A stretch of 64,000 bases of DNA from Paractinoplanes tereljensis (GTDB lineage: Bacteria > Actinomycetota > Actinomycetes > Mycobacteriales > Micromonosporaceae): NCBI RefSeq assembly GCF_016862435.1, contig NZ_BOMY01000021.1, forward strand, positions 62,001-126,000. Reading direction: 5' to 3'. Under the pieces are notes generated by a model. It had not been told where the DNA came from, did no database searches, and worked only from the letters and a program-made list of their open reading frames with translations. The first letter of the stretch is position 1; the number at the start of each line of letters is the position of its first letter. Below are positions 9,188-18,477 of the stretch, piece after piece. A program made the position numbers and the translations under genes.

Positions 9188-10292
9188 TCGACGGGTCGGC
9201 ATCTGGCGCAGCGCGATGCTCGGTGGCTCCGAGACGTTCGTGCGCAACCAGGGCGACGCCCTCACCCGGTGGAAACCGGTCTATCTCGGTGCCACCAAGG
9301 TCGAGTCGGCCGTCGCCCGGGATACCGATCTCATCGCGTACCCCTCGCGGGCTGATCGCAACGCCTTCCTCCGCCTGCGCCTGACCGGGCGGTCGCCGCG
9401 GCTGCGGCGAATGATCGCCGGTCTTGATCTGATCCATGCCCACTTCGGCGGGGACGGCTGGCTGATCAGCGGAGAGGCGGCCGGGCTGGGGATTCCGCTG
9501 ATCGTGACCGTGCACGGCCACGACGTGACCCGGCAGCCGGCCAGCGGCGGCGCGCACGGCCTGCGCTACCGCCGCAACCTGCACACCGTCTTCGCCCGGG
9601 CGGCCGCGATCATCGCGGTCTCGGACGTCATCAAGAGCAAGGCGATCGGCTGGGGCGCCGACCCGGCCAAGGTCCGCGTGCACTACACCGGCGTGCCCAT
9701 CCCGCCGCTCTCCGCCCTTCCGAAACGCTGGGACGTGGCCTTCGTCGGCCGCTTCGTGGAGAAGAAAGGGACCGACGACCTGGTCGCCGCCCTCGCTTCG
9801 CTCGGCTCCGACAAACCCCGGGCGGTCTTTGTCGGCGACGGCCCACTGCTTCCAGCAATTCGCGCGTACGCCGAAAAGCTGCACGTCAACGCCGACTTCC
9901 TCGGTTCCCGGCCGCCGTCGGAGGTCAATCAGGTGCTGTTGCAGTCCCGCATGCTGGCCGCGCCGTCCCGCACCGCCGCCGACGGCGACACCGAGGGCCT
10001 GCCCACCACGATCATGGAAGCGGCCGCGCTCGGCCTGCCGGTGGTCGCCACCCGGCACAGCGGCATCCCCGAGGCGGTCACCGACGGCGAGACCGGCCTG
10101 CTCAGCGCCGAGGGTGACCGCCCGGCGCTGGCCGCCAACCTGGCCCGGCTGCTGGCCGACGAGCCGCTGTGCGAGTGGCTCGGCCGGCAGGCCCGCGCGT
10201 CGATGGCGGCGAAGTTCGACCTGGTCCGCCAGACCGGGCGGCTGGAGGACATATACGACGAGGTGACAGGCCCGGCACAGGGTCGGCGGTAA
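9177..10292 (+). CDS. Family 4/1 glycosyltransferase (GT-B)
   Basis: Retaining GT-B glycosyltransferase of 371 residues. Visible hallmarks are HAHFGGDGWL in the acceptor half, TVHGHDVTRQ, the hinge AFVGRFVEKKGTDDL, and the donor-site region ending in EGLPTTIMEAAALGLPVVAT with the conserved Glu. The layout matches colanic-acid/exopolysaccharide transferases such as WcaL. The start overlaps the preceding GT2 gene by 11 bp, so they are probably co-expressed and act on one polymer. The GH27 gene begins 11 bp after its stop. Confidence 0.88.
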   Translation: MSADRRVGIWRSAMLGGSETFVRNQGDALTRWKPVYLGATKVESAVARDTDLIAYPSRADRNAFLRLRLTGRSPRLRRMIAGLDLIHAHFGGDGWLISGEAAGLGIPLIVTVHGHDVTRQPASGGAHGLRYRRNLHTVFARAAAIIAVSDVIKSKAIGWGADPAKVRVHYTGVPIPPLSALPKRWDVAFVGRFVEKKGTDDLVAALASLGSDKPRAVFVGDGPLLPAIRAYAEKLHVNADFLGSRPPSEVNQVLLQSRMLAAPSRTAADGDTEGLPTTIMEAAALGLPVVATRHSGIPEAVTDGETGLLSAEGDRPALAANLARLLADEPLCEWLGRQARASMAAKFDLVRQTGRLEDIYDEVTGPAQGRR

Positions 10293-10303
10293 CACTGGGA
10301 CTC

Positions 10304-11476
10304 GTGCGTTTCGTCGGAGCCCTCCTCGTACTCCTGCTGACCTTTGTTCTTCCTGGTTCGCAGGTGGCTTCCGGCTCGCTGGCCCGCGGTTACAACGGCC
10401 TGGCGGCCACGCCGCCGATGGGCTGGAACGACTACAACGCGTACGGCCTGGACGTGACCGACACCCTGATCCGCGAGACCGCCGACGCGATGGTCGCCTC
10501 CGGGCTGCGCGACGCCGGCTACGTCTACGTGAACATCGACGACGGCTGGCAGGCCACCACCCGGGACAGCGACGGCAGCCTGCGGGCTGATTCCACCCGG
10601 TTCCCGGCGGGGATCGCCACGGTCGCCGAATACGTGCACGCCCGCGGCCTGAAGCTGGGCATCTACTCCGACGCCGGCCTGAAGACCTGCGGCGGCCTGC
10701 CCGGCAGCCTCGGCCACGAGACCGCCGACGCCGCACTGTTCGCGGCCTGGGGCATCGACTACGTCAAGTACGACAACTGCTATGCCGGCCCCGGGTGCGA
10801 TCAGATCAGCTGCCCCGACGGCACGGCCGCGCCGGCCCAGGACCGCTACGCCCGGATGCGCGACGCGCTGCTGGCCACCGGCCGCCCGATCGTCTTCAGC
10901 ATGTCCAGTTGGGGCACCGAGGACGTGTCCCGCTGGGCGGCCGGTTACGGCAACCTCTGGCGCACCACCGGCGACATCCAGGCCACCTTCGCCAGCATGC
11001 TGTCCATCTACCGGCAGACCGTAGGGCTGGCCGAATACACCGGACCGTACGGCTGGAACGACCCCGACATGCTCCAGATCGGCAACGGCATGACCGCCAC
11101 CGAGGACCGCACCGAGCTGACCTTGTGGACGATGCTGGCCGCGCCGCTGATCATCGGCACCAACTTGGTCGACGCCACGCCGGCGACCATCGCGCTGCTC
11201 ACCAACCGCGCGGTCATCGCGGTCGACCAGGACCCGCTCGGCCGGGCCGCCACCCTCGTCTCGTCCACCGGTGGCCTCGACGTGCTGACCCGGCCGCTCG
11301 CGAACGGCGACCTGGCGGTGGCCCTGTTCAACTCGACCGACCAGGCCGCGACGATCAGCACCACCGTCGCCGCCGGCACCCTGACCGACCTGTGGACCGG
11401 AACCACCACGACCACCACCGGCGCGATCCAGGCGACCGTGCCGGCCCACGGGTCGGTGCTCTACCGGGTCGGATGA
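10304..11476 (+). CDS. Secreted GH27 alpha-galactosidase
   Basis: Hydrolyses terminal alpha-galactosyl residues (melibiose, raffinose, galactomannan side chains) outside the cell. The GTG at 10304 opens a clear signal peptide (VRFVGALLVLLLTFVLPGS), giving 390 residues. GH27 signatures follow in order: PPMGWNDYNAYG, VNIDDGWQ, GIYSDAG, YVKYDNCY with nucleophile Asp157, LWRTTGDIQ with acid/base Asp224, and YGWNDPDML. A C-terminal beta-sandwich completes the catalytic unit; there is no CBM13, which many actinobacterial relatives carry. Upstream in-frame sequence belongs to the glycosyltransferase gene and is not part of this protein. It may instead trim the envelope glycan made next door. Confidence 0.92.
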   Translation: MRFVGALLVLLLTFVLPGSQVASGSLARGYNGLAATPPMGWNDYNAYGLDVTDTLIRETADAMVASGLRDAGYVYVNIDDGWQATTRDSDGSLRADSTRFPAGIATVAEYVHARGLKLGIYSDAGLKTCGGLPGSLGHETADAALFAAWGIDYVKYDNCYAGPGCDQISCPDGTAAPAQDRYARMRDALLATGRPIVFSMSSWGTEDVSRWAAGYGNLWRTTGDIQATFASMLSIYRQTVGLAEYTGPYGWNDPDMLQIGNGMTATEDRTELTLWTMLAAPLIIGTNLVDATPATIALLTNRAVIAVDQDPLGRAATLVSSTGGLDVLTRPLANGDLAVALFNSTDQAATISTTVAAGTLTDLWTGTTTTTTGAIQATVPAHGSVLYRVG

Positions 11477-11512
11477 TGACTGCGCTTGCCGCCGTGTGAT
11501 GCAGTGGCGAAC

Positions 11513-13918
11513 GTGGCGGGGCATGTGTTCATCAGCTACAGCCGACGGGACACCGGCTATGTGGACCAACTCGCCGAGCGGCTGGAACGTGACGGCATCC
11601 CGCTGTGGCTCGACCGGCAGCGGCTCGAGGCCGGCGACCAGTGGGAACGACAGATCCGCGACCGGGTCGACGACTGCGCGGTGCTGATCGTGGTGATGTC
11701 CCCGGCCGCCGAGGCGTCGCCGCACGTGGGCAACGAGTTGCAGCGCGCCCGCGACCGGGGCAAACCGGTGCTGCCGATCCTGCTGTCCGGGGAGAACTGG
11801 TTCGAGCTCGGCCGGGTCAACTACTTCGACGCCAGGCCTTCTCAGCTGCCCGATCAACGGTTCCTCGACCGGCTGCGCCGGCTTATCTCCGGTTCCGGTG
11901 AGGACAGCGGTGGTTCCGCCGCGCGCTCGCTGGTGGCCGGGGATCTGCCCGGGCGGGCGGTGGCGTGGCAGGACCGGCCCGGGTTGCTCGACGCGGTTGT
12001 GCAATCCGCCGCCGACGGCGGCACCGCGGTGGTGGCGGCGCTGGCCGGGCAGCGCGGGGTGGGAAAGACCCAGCTGGCGGCGGCGTACGCCCGGCTGCGA
12101 GTCCAGCACGGCTGGCCGGTCGTGGTCTGGGCCAACGCCGAGAGCGAGCCGGGCATCGTGACCGCCTTGGACGAACTGGCCACGCTGGCCGGCCTGCGAA
12201 AGCCGGGCGAGGATCCGCGGGACGCGGCCCGGACGGCGCTGCGGTGGCTGCGCGCCCAGCCCGGCCCGTGCCTGCTGGTGTTCGACAACGCGCTGGACGC
12301 CGACCTGATCCGGGAATGGACACCGGCCATCGGGTCGGTGCACACCGTGGTGACCAGCACGCTGCGGGCACTGGACGAACTCGGCGAACTGATCGACGTC
12401 TCGCTGTTCACCCAGGACGAGGCGGTCGACTATCTGCGGCGCCGGACCCACCTGGCCGACTCGGACGGCGCGCTGGAGGTGTCCGAGCGCTTGGGGTGGT
12501 TGCCGCTGGCGCTGGCCCAGGCCGGCGCGCTCATCGGGCCGAGCCGGCGCTATCCCGGCTACGACCGGTATCTACAGGCGATGGCCAGCCGTTCGATCGC
12601 GGAGTTGTTGCCTCGCCCGGCGGGAAATCCGTATCCCTACGGGCTGGCCGAGGCGGTCCTGCTCTCCTTGGAAGACCTAGGCCGGGACGAGGAGGGTGTG
12701 CGTGCCCGACAGTTGCTGGACCGGCTGGCCGTGCTCGCCCCGATCGGAGCCGATCCGCTGCTGCTCGCCTGCCTCGTCGAAAGCGACCGGGAAGATGCGG
12801 AAATGCTCGCTGCGCTGTTGACCGGCCGATCGTTGACCGTCGGCGCCGATGCCGACCGGGTGGTGATCCACCGGCTGGTCCAGCAGGTCGTGCGGGAACA
12901 CTGCCAGACCAACGGCACACTCGGCACCGTCGTCACGGCGACCGCAGCCGCCCTTCGTGCCAGCGCTGACCAGATCGGCGGGGACTGGCAGCAGCGGACT
13001 CTACTCGCCGAGTACGCCGAGCACGCCGAATCTCTGCTCGGCCACGCCACCACCGCCGCGGCCACCGAGGCCGTCGCCAGCGTGCTCCATCGGCTTATCT
13101 ACTACACCAACGAGGCTCACAGCCACAGCACGAGCATCGCTCACGGAACTACCTTGATCAGTGCCCGTGAGCGGGCGCTGGGAGCGGACCACCCGGACAC
13201 GTTGAACTCCCGCAGCAACGTCGCTTTCGCCTACTGGCTGGCGGGTCGGTTCGATGAGGCCATCATGTTGCACACCGCAGTCCTTGCCGACCGGAAACGA
13301 GTGCAGGAACCTAACCACCCGGACACCCTGGTCTCCCGGCATGGCCTCGCCGCCGCCTATCAATCGGCAGGCCAACTGGAGGAGGCCATCGCACTTTTCA
13401 CCGCTATTCTCGCCGACCAGGAGCGGATAGCGGGACACGACCACCCGGACACCCTGAAACTGCGGAACAACCTCGCCAACGCATATGCGTCGGCGGGCCG
13501 GCTGGACGAGGCCATCAGCATGCACACCGCCACCCTTGCCGACCGGGAAAGAGTGCTGGGAACGGACCACCCGGACACCCTGATATCAAGGAGCTGCCTC
13601 GCCTACGATTACCGGGCGGCGGGCCGGCTGGATGAGGCCATGACCCTGCTCACCGCCACCCTCGCCGACCAGAAACGGATATTGGGACACGACCACCCGG
13701 ACACCCTGGTCTCCCGGAACAATCTCGCTTTCGCCTATCGCGCAGTGGGTCGGCTGGATGAGGCCATCACTCTGTACGCTGCCAACCTCGCCGACCGAAT
13801 GCGGGTACTAGGAGAAGACCACCCGCACACGCAGAACTCACGGAACGGCCTCATTTACGCTTACCAGGCGGCGGGCCGGCTGGAGGAAGCGGCAGCCGTC
13901 AGGCAACCACCCGAGTGA
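11513..13918 (+). CDS. TIR-NB-ARC-TPR STAND protein
   Basis: Putative signalling or immune NTPase of about 801 residues. An N-terminal TIR domain (VFISYSRRDTGYVDQLAERL to about residue 125) has the likely NADase Glu in HVGNEL (residue 75). The NB-ARC module has Walker A GQRGVGKTQ near 180, Walker B CLLVFDNA, and the GLPLAL-like LGWLPLALAQAGAL. The C-terminus has six 42-residue TPR units, each beginning HPDTL, from about base 13190 to the end. In the family, TPR sensing drives oligomerisation and the TIR domain depletes NAD+ or makes a signal; here this is inference. In-frame starts are TTG 11486, GTG 11504 and GTG 11513; the last places the TIR strand at the N-terminus. It starts 36 bp after the GH27 gene. 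Confidence 0.85.
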   Translation: MAGHVFISYSRRDTGYVDQLAERLERDGIPLWLDRQRLEAGDQWERQIRDRVDDCAVLIVVMSPAAEASPHVGNELQRARDRGKPVLPILLSGENWFELGRVNYFDARPSQLPDQRFLDRLRRLISGSGEDSGGSAARSLVAGDLPGRAVAWQDRPGLLDAVVQSAADGGTAVVAALAGQRGVGKTQLAAAYARLRVQHGWPVVVWANAESEPGIVTALDELATLAGLRKPGEDPRDAARTALRWLRAQPGPCLLVFDNALDADLIREWTPAIGSVHTVVTSTLRALDELGELIDVSLFTQDEAVDYLRRRTHLADSDGALEVSERLGWLPLALAQAGALIGPSRRYPGYDRYLQAMASRSIAELLPRPAGNPYPYGLAEAVLLSLEDLGRDEEGVRARQLLDRLAVLAPIGADPLLLACLVESDREDAEMLAALLTGRSLTVGADADRVVIHRLVQQVVREHCQTNGTLGTVVTATAAALRASADQIGGDWQQRTLLAEYAEHAESLLGHATTAAATEAVASVLHRLIYYTNEAHSHSTSIAHGTTLISARERALGADHPDTLNSRSNVAFAYWLAGRFDEAIMLHTAVLADRKRVQEPNHPDTLVSRHGLAAAYQSAGQLEEAIALFTAILADQERIAGHDHPDTLKLRNNLANAYASAGRLDEAISMHTATLADRERVLGTDHPDTLISRSCLAYDYRAAGRLDEAMTLLTATLADQKRILGHDHPDTLVSRNNLAFAYRAVGRLDEAITLYAANLADRMRVLGEDHPHTQNSRNGLIYAYQAAGRLEEAAAVRQPPE

Positions 13919-13941
13919 CGGCTCCCTGGATTGGCGGGCGC

Positions 13942-14823
13942 ATGACTACCCCCCTCGACCTCGGCACCTTTCCCACCCCATTGGAGAGTGCGCCACGCCT
14001 GGCCGCGGCGCTCGGCCTCGATCAGCTGTGGATCAAGCGGGACGACCTCATCGGGCTCGGCGGTGGTGGCAACAAGGCCCGCAAGCTGCGCTTCATCGGC
14101 GCCGAAGCACTGGCGGCCGGCGCCACCACCCTGATCACCGTCGGCGCGCCACAGTCCAATCACGCCCGGGCCACCGCCGCCGCAGCCGCCCGCCTCGGCC
14201 TGGCCTGCGTGCTGGTGCTGTCCGGCCATGCCCGGACGCGGCCCACCGGCAACCTGCTGCTGGACACCCTGGCCGGAGCCGAGATCATCTGGTCCGGCGA
14301 CCGCCCGGCCGCCGACGTAGCCGCCGAGGAAGCGGCCATCCGCCGCAACTCCTTCTTGATCCCGCTCGGCGGCTCCTCCCCCACCGGCGTGCGCGCCTAC
14401 GCCGAATGCGCCGCCGAGCTGACCCAGCAGGCCGAGTTCGACCGGGTGGTCGTCGCGCTCGGCTCCGGCGCCACCATGGCCGGCCTGGTCGCCGGGCTGG
14501 GAGCGGAAAGGGTGCTGGGCGTCGATACGGGAGCCGTACCCGACCCGGACGCGACCGTCCGCGCCCTGCTGCCGAGCGACCCGGGCAAACTGCTCATCGA
14601 CCAGGATCAGGTCGGCCCCGGCTACGCCACGGTGACCGATCCGGTCCGGGCCGCGCTGAGCCTGGCCGCCCGCACCGAGGGCCTCTTCCTCGACCCGATC
14701 TACACCGGCCGTGCGATGGCCGCCCTAGCGGCCACCGCCACCCCCGGCAGCCGCGTGGTCTTCCTGCACAGCGGCGGCCTGCCCGGCCTGTTCGGCGTCG
14801 ACCAGCCGGTACTCAGCGCATGA
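13942..14823 (+). CDS. PLP-dependent D-cysteine desulfhydrase / ACC deaminase-like enzyme
   Basis: Fold-type II PLP enzyme of 293 residues. It contains LDLGTFPTPLESAPRLAAAL, the Schiff-base lysine in GGGGNKARKL (Lys45), and QSNHARATAAAA for cofactor phosphate and substrate carboxylate binding. The family cleaves D-cysteine to pyruvate, sulfide and ammonia, or opens 1-aminocyclopropane-1-carboxylate. Sequence alone does not separate the two; the pattern is nearer D-cysteine desulfhydrase (DcyD). Its stop overlaps the surE start as ATGA, indicating translational coupling. ATG 13942 is chosen over the in-frame upstream start because the family begins here. Confidence 0.85.
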   Translation: MTTPLDLGTFPTPLESAPRLAAALGLDQLWIKRDDLIGLGGGGNKARKLRFIGAEALAAGATTLITVGAPQSNHARATAAAAARLGLACVLVLSGHARTRPTGNLLLDTLAGAEIIWSGDRPAADVAAEEAAIRRNSFLIPLGGSSPTGVRAYAECAAELTQQAEFDRVVVALGSGATMAGLVAGLGAERVLGVDTGAVPDPDATVRALLPSDPGKLLIDQDQVGPGYATVTDPVRAALSLAARTEGLFLDPIYTGRAMAALAATATPGSRVVFLHSGGLPGLFGVDQPVLSA

Positions 14824-15605
14824 CCCGGATCCTGATCACCAACGACGACGGGGTGGACGCGCCCGGCATCCGCGCCCTGGCCGAGGCGGTGCGCGCCCGC
14901 GGCTTCGACCCGGTGGTCGCCGCCCCCGCCGAGGAGCAGAGCGGCATGAGCGCCGCCCTGACGGCGGTCACCGAGGGCGGTCGCGTCACGCTCAAGACCA
15001 GACCGCACGGGTACGGCGTGACCGCCACCCCCGCGTACATCGTGGTGCTGGCCTTTCTCGGGGTTTTCGGTCCGCCCCCGGACATCGTGCTGTCCGGCAT
15101 CAACCGGGGCGCGAACACCGGCCGCGGCGTGCTGCATTCGGGCACGGTCGGCGCCGCCCTGACCGCCGCCAACCACGGCGCCCGGGCCTTGGCGGTGTCC
15201 CTGGACATCATCGCCCCCGCCGACGTCCACAGCGGCGGCGCCGCGTTCAGCATCACCGCCGACGAGAGTCTGCACTGGACAACCGCCGCGGAGCAGGCCG
15301 CCGACCTGCTGGACTGGCTGACGGAGTCACCCCCGGCCACGGTCGCCAACCTCAACGTCCCCGACCGCCCGGCCTCCGCACTGGCCGGCCTACGCCCGGC
15401 CACCCTGGCCACTTTCGGTCAGGTGAACATGGCGGTGGCGGAGCGAGGCGACGACTTCGCCCGCCTGACCCTGGAGCGAGGCGCCCCACCCGAGGAGGGC
15501 AGCGACGTGGCGCTGCTGACCCAGGGCTACGCCACCCTGACCGCGCTGAGCCCGATCTCCGAGGCCACCACCATCCCCATCCCCACCCAGCGCACGCCCC
15601 GCTGA
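14820..15605 (+). CDS. surE: 5'/3'-nucleotidase SurE
   Basis: Metal-dependent survival protein that dephosphorylates nucleoside 5'- and 3'-monophosphates in the cytosol. The 261 residues carry the metal site ILITNDDGVDAPGI (paired Asp near residue 9), the serine loop EEQSGMSAALT, and the metal-binding Asn in LSGINRGANTG, all canonical. The length is usual for SurE. ATG at 14820 overlaps the preceding stop codon. It converges on the gene at 15657, and the 51-bp gap holds a direct repeat of about 16 bp built around GCGCACGCC and GCTGATCA. Confidence 0.92.
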   Translation: MTRILITNDDGVDAPGIRALAEAVRARGFDPVVAAPAEEQSGMSAALTAVTEGGRVTLKTRPHGYGVTATPAYIVVLAFLGVFGPPPDIVLSGINRGANTGRGVLHSGTVGAALTAANHGARALAVSLDIIAPADVHSGGAAFSITADESLHWTTAAEQAADLLDWLTESPPATVANLNVPDRPASALAGLRPATLATFGQVNMAVAERGDDFARLTLERGAPPEEGSDVALLTQGYATLTALSPISEATTIPIPTQRTPR

Positions 15606-15656
15606 TCACCCAGAACCAAGCCGGACCACCTTCCGGCCCGGCGCACGCCGCGCTGA

Positions 15657-17339
15657 TCAGCCGCGGCTGCGGCGGACCACCTCGCGGACCGCGCGGCGGC
15701 CCGCCTTCAGGCCGCCGACCAGGGTGTTCGCGGCCTTGCCGGGGACCGTCGCGGAGAGCACCGCGTTGAGCTGGCGCAGCCGCTTCAGGTCGTGGTCGCG
15801 GTTGGCGATCTGGCGTTCGTAGAACTCGTGCTTGGCGCGGGCGTCGGCCAGTTCGCGCTCCAGCCGGTCGCGCGCGATGGTGAGTTCGCGGATCGAGGCC
15901 GGCTCGGCGCGCGCGGCCGCCGGGACGTCGCGCGGATCCAACTCGCGACCGGTCATGCCGGCCAGCAAAGCGGTCAGTTCGGCCTCGTCGGCCGGCGAAG
16001 GCCACAGGTGGGTGTCGCCGCCGGCGATCAGCGTCGCCGCGAGCCGGCGCAGCGCCTCGACCGGTTTCCCGCCCGCCCTGAGCGCATGCGGAACGCCGTC
16101 CGCGCCAACCACGACCTGCCCGGCCGGAACCCCGGCGGCCGAACTCCGCTGCCAGGCCCTCAACAGCTCCCGCACCACCGGCACGGCCCGCCGCTGAGCA
16201 GCACCGACCAGCAGGTCTTCAAGGGTGTGCCCAAGCGGGACCGGCACTCCCCCGCCGCGCACCCACCGCCCGCCGGCTTCGCGGCGCACCTCCTCGGCTC
16301 GCGCGCCCGCGATGCCCACGCCGGCAGAGCCGGCGGAAGCGCGGTCGGCCGCCGCAAGCAGACCGGCGGCGACACCCGTCCTGGTGGAGCTCGCAGAAGC
16401 GGGCTCGGCAGCTACCACCGGACCGGCCACGAGGCCCACGCCGGCAGAGCCGGCGGAAGCAGGGCGGTCGGCCGCAGGCGGAACCGCGGCAACGGTTGCG
16501 CTGGTGGAGCCGCCGCTTGGTGCAGCTGTGGCCGGCGAAGCATTGGCGGCGATCAGGGCCACCGGGGCGGCTGGGCCGGGGCCTGCGACGAAGAGCCAGG
16601 CGGGGGCCAAGGCGTCGGCCAGGTTGTGGCGCAGGGCGCCCCTGATCAGGCGGGCCGGGTCGGCCAGCTGGGCGGGGGCCGGGGCGGCGGTCAGGGTGGC
16701 TTCCAGGAAGCCGCGCAGGGCCGGGTCGGCCAGGACCTCGCCGCCCAGGAGGGCGCCCGGGTAGGCCGCGTAGTCGCGGAGCACGGGTACGTCGGCGGCG
16801 GACAGGCGGGCCCGGATGGCGTCGGGACCGGTGGGGCGGGTGGGGTCGTCGGGCGGGGCCCACTCGGTGTCGGCCGGGGTAGGCGGCAGCGCCAGCAGGC
16901 GGTGCAGGCCGAAGAGGTTCGCCACCTGCAGGAGCAACCTGCCCTGCGGGCGCAGGACGGACAGCAGCTGGGCCAGCGTCTCGTCCCAGGTCAGGTCGGC
17001 TGCCTCGGTGGTCAGCAGGCGGTCCAGGCCGTCCAGGGCTACCACCGTGTCGTACGTGCCGGAGAGCTTTTCCAGGCTGCCGCAGCGGACCGTCACGCCG
17101 GGGCGGGCCGCATAGCGGGCCGTCAGCAGTTCGGCGTCGGGGACGCCGCGGACCAGCAGGGTGATCTGTTCGGTGCGGAGGGCGTCGATCAGGTCGGCGG
17201 CGTGCGGGCCGGCCACCAGGGTGTGGCCGGTGGCGGTGGCCAGCAGCGGGCCGAACTCCGGGCCGGCGGCGGGAGCGGGGCCGTGCGTGCCGTCCAGGTC
17301 GGACCAGGCGATCATCTCGCCGCCGATCAACTCCGTCAT
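15657..17339 (-). CDS. Methyltransferase-like protein with A/G-rich linker and C-terminal coiled coil
   Basis: A 560-residue protein of unassigned role. The N-terminal 230 residues resemble a degenerate class I SAM-methyltransferase fold: LLVRGVPDAELL, YDTVVALDGLDRL in the position of the post-motif acidic loop, and LSVLRPQGRLLLQVANLFGL. A long Ala/Gly/Ser-rich stretch (about 265-345) holds a 40-residue tandem repeat. A basic heptad region near the C-terminus (IRELTIARDRLERELADA) predicts a coiled coil. ATG at 17339 overlaps the stop of the glycosyltransferase-like gene as ATGA, so they form an operon. A surface-polysaccharide role is suggested by that partner only. The classical GxGxG motif is not evident, so activity is uncertain. 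Confidence 0.72.
   Translation of the reverse strand: MTELIGGEMIAWSDLDGTHGPAPAAGPEFGPLLATATGHTLVAGPHAADLIDALRTEQITLLVRGVPDAELLTARYAARPGVTVRCGSLEKLSGTYDTVVALDGLDRLLTTEAADLTWDETLAQLLSVLRPQGRLLLQVANLFGLHRLLALPPTPADTEWAPPDDPTRPTGPDAIRARLSAADVPVLRDYAAYPGALLGGEVLADPALRGFLEATLTAAPAPAQLADPARLIRGALRHNLADALAPAWLFVAGPGPAAPVALIAANASPATAAPSGGSTSATVAAVPPAADRPASAGSAGVGLVAGPVVAAEPASASSTRTGVAAGLLAAADRASAGSAGVGIAGARAEEVRREAGGRWVRGGGVPVPLGHTLEDLLVGAAQRRAVPVVRELLRAWQRSSAAGVPAGQVVVGADGVPHALRAGGKPVEALRRLAATLIAGGDTHLWPSPADEAELTALLAGMTGRELDPRDVPAAARAEPASIRELTIARDRLERELADARAKHEFYERQIANRDHDLKRLRQLNAVLSATVPGKAANTLVGGLKAGRRAVREVVRRSRG
16314..16553 (-). repeat. Two imperfect 120-bp in-frame tandem repeats inside the methyltransferase-like gene
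   Basis: Copies begin at 16314 and 16434 with GCCCACGCCGGCAGAGCCGG and share the CTGGTGGAG block at +66. The 120-bp period keeps the frame and encodes the linker peptide ASAGSAGVG twice. Low-complexity expansion is the simplest explanation. Confidence 0.65.
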
Positions 17340-18196
17340 CGGGTCAGCACTCCGGTCAGCTCGGCGTCGGGGACGCTGGCGGGCATCGGCCAGCCGAGCA
17401 GGCGGCGCAGCTCGGCGGGGGAAAGCAGGCGGTCGGCGCCCAGCTCGTCGACGGCCAGGCGGTGGGCGGTCGCCGGGTCCACCCGCGGGCCGTGCAGGGC
17501 GGCCCACTCGCGCAGGATGCGGGGCTGGCCGCCGAACGCGTTCTTCTCGTTCTCCAGGTGCATCGGGTCGCCGTAGACGGCCGGTTCGCAGCCGGCCAGG
17601 GCGCCGTAGAAGACCGCGCTGCACAGCCGGTTGGAGGCGACTCGCTTGTGCCGGCGAAGTTCGGCCAGCTGGCGGTGCAGGAAGCCGGGGTCGAGATCCT
17701 TCCACCAGCCGCCGCGGTAGCCGTGGCAGATCACCCGGAAGCCGGCGCTCTCGTAGCGCTGCCGCAGCTTGGCCGAGCGGTACTCCTGCCAGTACAGGCA
17801 GACCGTGACCGGGCCGTCCTCGGTGCGCCGGATCTCGGCCATCAGGCCGTCGTGGTCGCCGACCACGTGCTGACCCTCCCAGCCGTGGAAGGGGTACCAG
17901 ATGGTGCCCTCGCGCTGGTCGTTATCGGTCAGCGGGTTCATGGCCAGCAGGTAGGCGAACGGTGAGCCGACCACGTAGCCCTGACGGCGGCCGAGCGACC
18001 AGGCGCGCCGGCGGGTGCGTTCGGACCACAGGAAGCTGGGCACGCCGGGCGTGTACTCATGGTCGGGGGCCAGGCCGTCGCCGATGTTCCAGCCGTGCTG
18101 GAGGTAACCGTGCAGCCGCGGCGGGTCGGTGTCGTCCAGACCGCAGTACCGGGCCAGGACGTGCGAGTGCCCGTAGTAGTGGTTCGCGTGATGCAC
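17336..18196 (-). CDS. Glycosyltransferase-like surface polysaccharide protein
   Basis: A 286-residue protein that I can place only by fold. YLQHGWNIGDGL near the N-terminus, CHGYRGGWWKDLDPGFLHR, and SNRLCSAVFYGALAGCEPAVYGDP resemble the GT-B donor half used by capsule and surface-carbohydrate proteins, where a conserved Ser-Asn and the Ala-Leu-Ala loop hold the nucleotide. No membrane segment is present. The start codon at 18196 codes MHHANHYYGHSHVLARYCGL. It overlaps the downstream methyltransferase-like gene by 4 bp. Function remains unknown. Confidence 0.68.
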   Translation of the reverse strand: MHHANHYYGHSHVLARYCGLDDTDPPRLHGYLQHGWNIGDGLAPDHEYTPGVPSFLWSERTRRRAWSLGRRQGYVVGSPFAYLLAMNPLTDNDQREGTIWYPFHGWEGQHVVGDHDGLMAEIRRTEDGPVTVCLYWQEYRSAKLRQRYESAGFRVICHGYRGGWWKDLDPGFLHRQLAELRRHKRVASNRLCSAVFYGALAGCEPAVYGDPMHLENEKNAFGGQPRILREWAALHGPRVDPATAHRLAVDELGADRLLSPAELRRLLGWPMPASVPDAELTGVLTR

Positions 18197-18279
18197 GCTT
18201 CATCCCACACCGTCCAGGCGAACGGCCGGGAAACGGATCGTGTCCGGGGCGTCAAGGAACAAGCGGCGGCATGCCGGTG

Positions 18280-18307
18280 TTGCGCCGAGAGCCGGAGGTG
18301 CTACCTT
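18280..18307 (+). promoter_or_regulatory. Candidate promoter of the rho paralogue
   Basis: TTGCGC (18280-18285) and TACCTT (18302-18307) are separated by 16 bp, an acceptable actinobacterial sigma-70-type pair. Transcription from here would give a 5' leader of roughly 160 bases before the rho start, long enough for autoregulation, which is known for rho genes in other bacteria. Untested motif match. Confidence 0.35.
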
Positions 18308-18477
18308 TGGCGCAGAAGGATCCCGGATGCAGGCGGTCAGCCCACGAGATCCTCCCTCTCCCGGCCGAGAGTTGAAGACCCGGCCGAGCTTGACACCAAA
18401 GCCGCTAGACGCGTCGATGACGCGTACCCGGGCGGCTTTCCCGAGCCGGAAACCCGGCCTTCCGAGGAGTTACCTCA

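Noticed and set aside
9929..12451. 840-codon open frame on the minus strand
   Set aside because: It runs antisense to the GT4, GH27 and TIR-NB-ARC genes, whose motifs are unambiguous; it is the usual by-product of GC3 bias.
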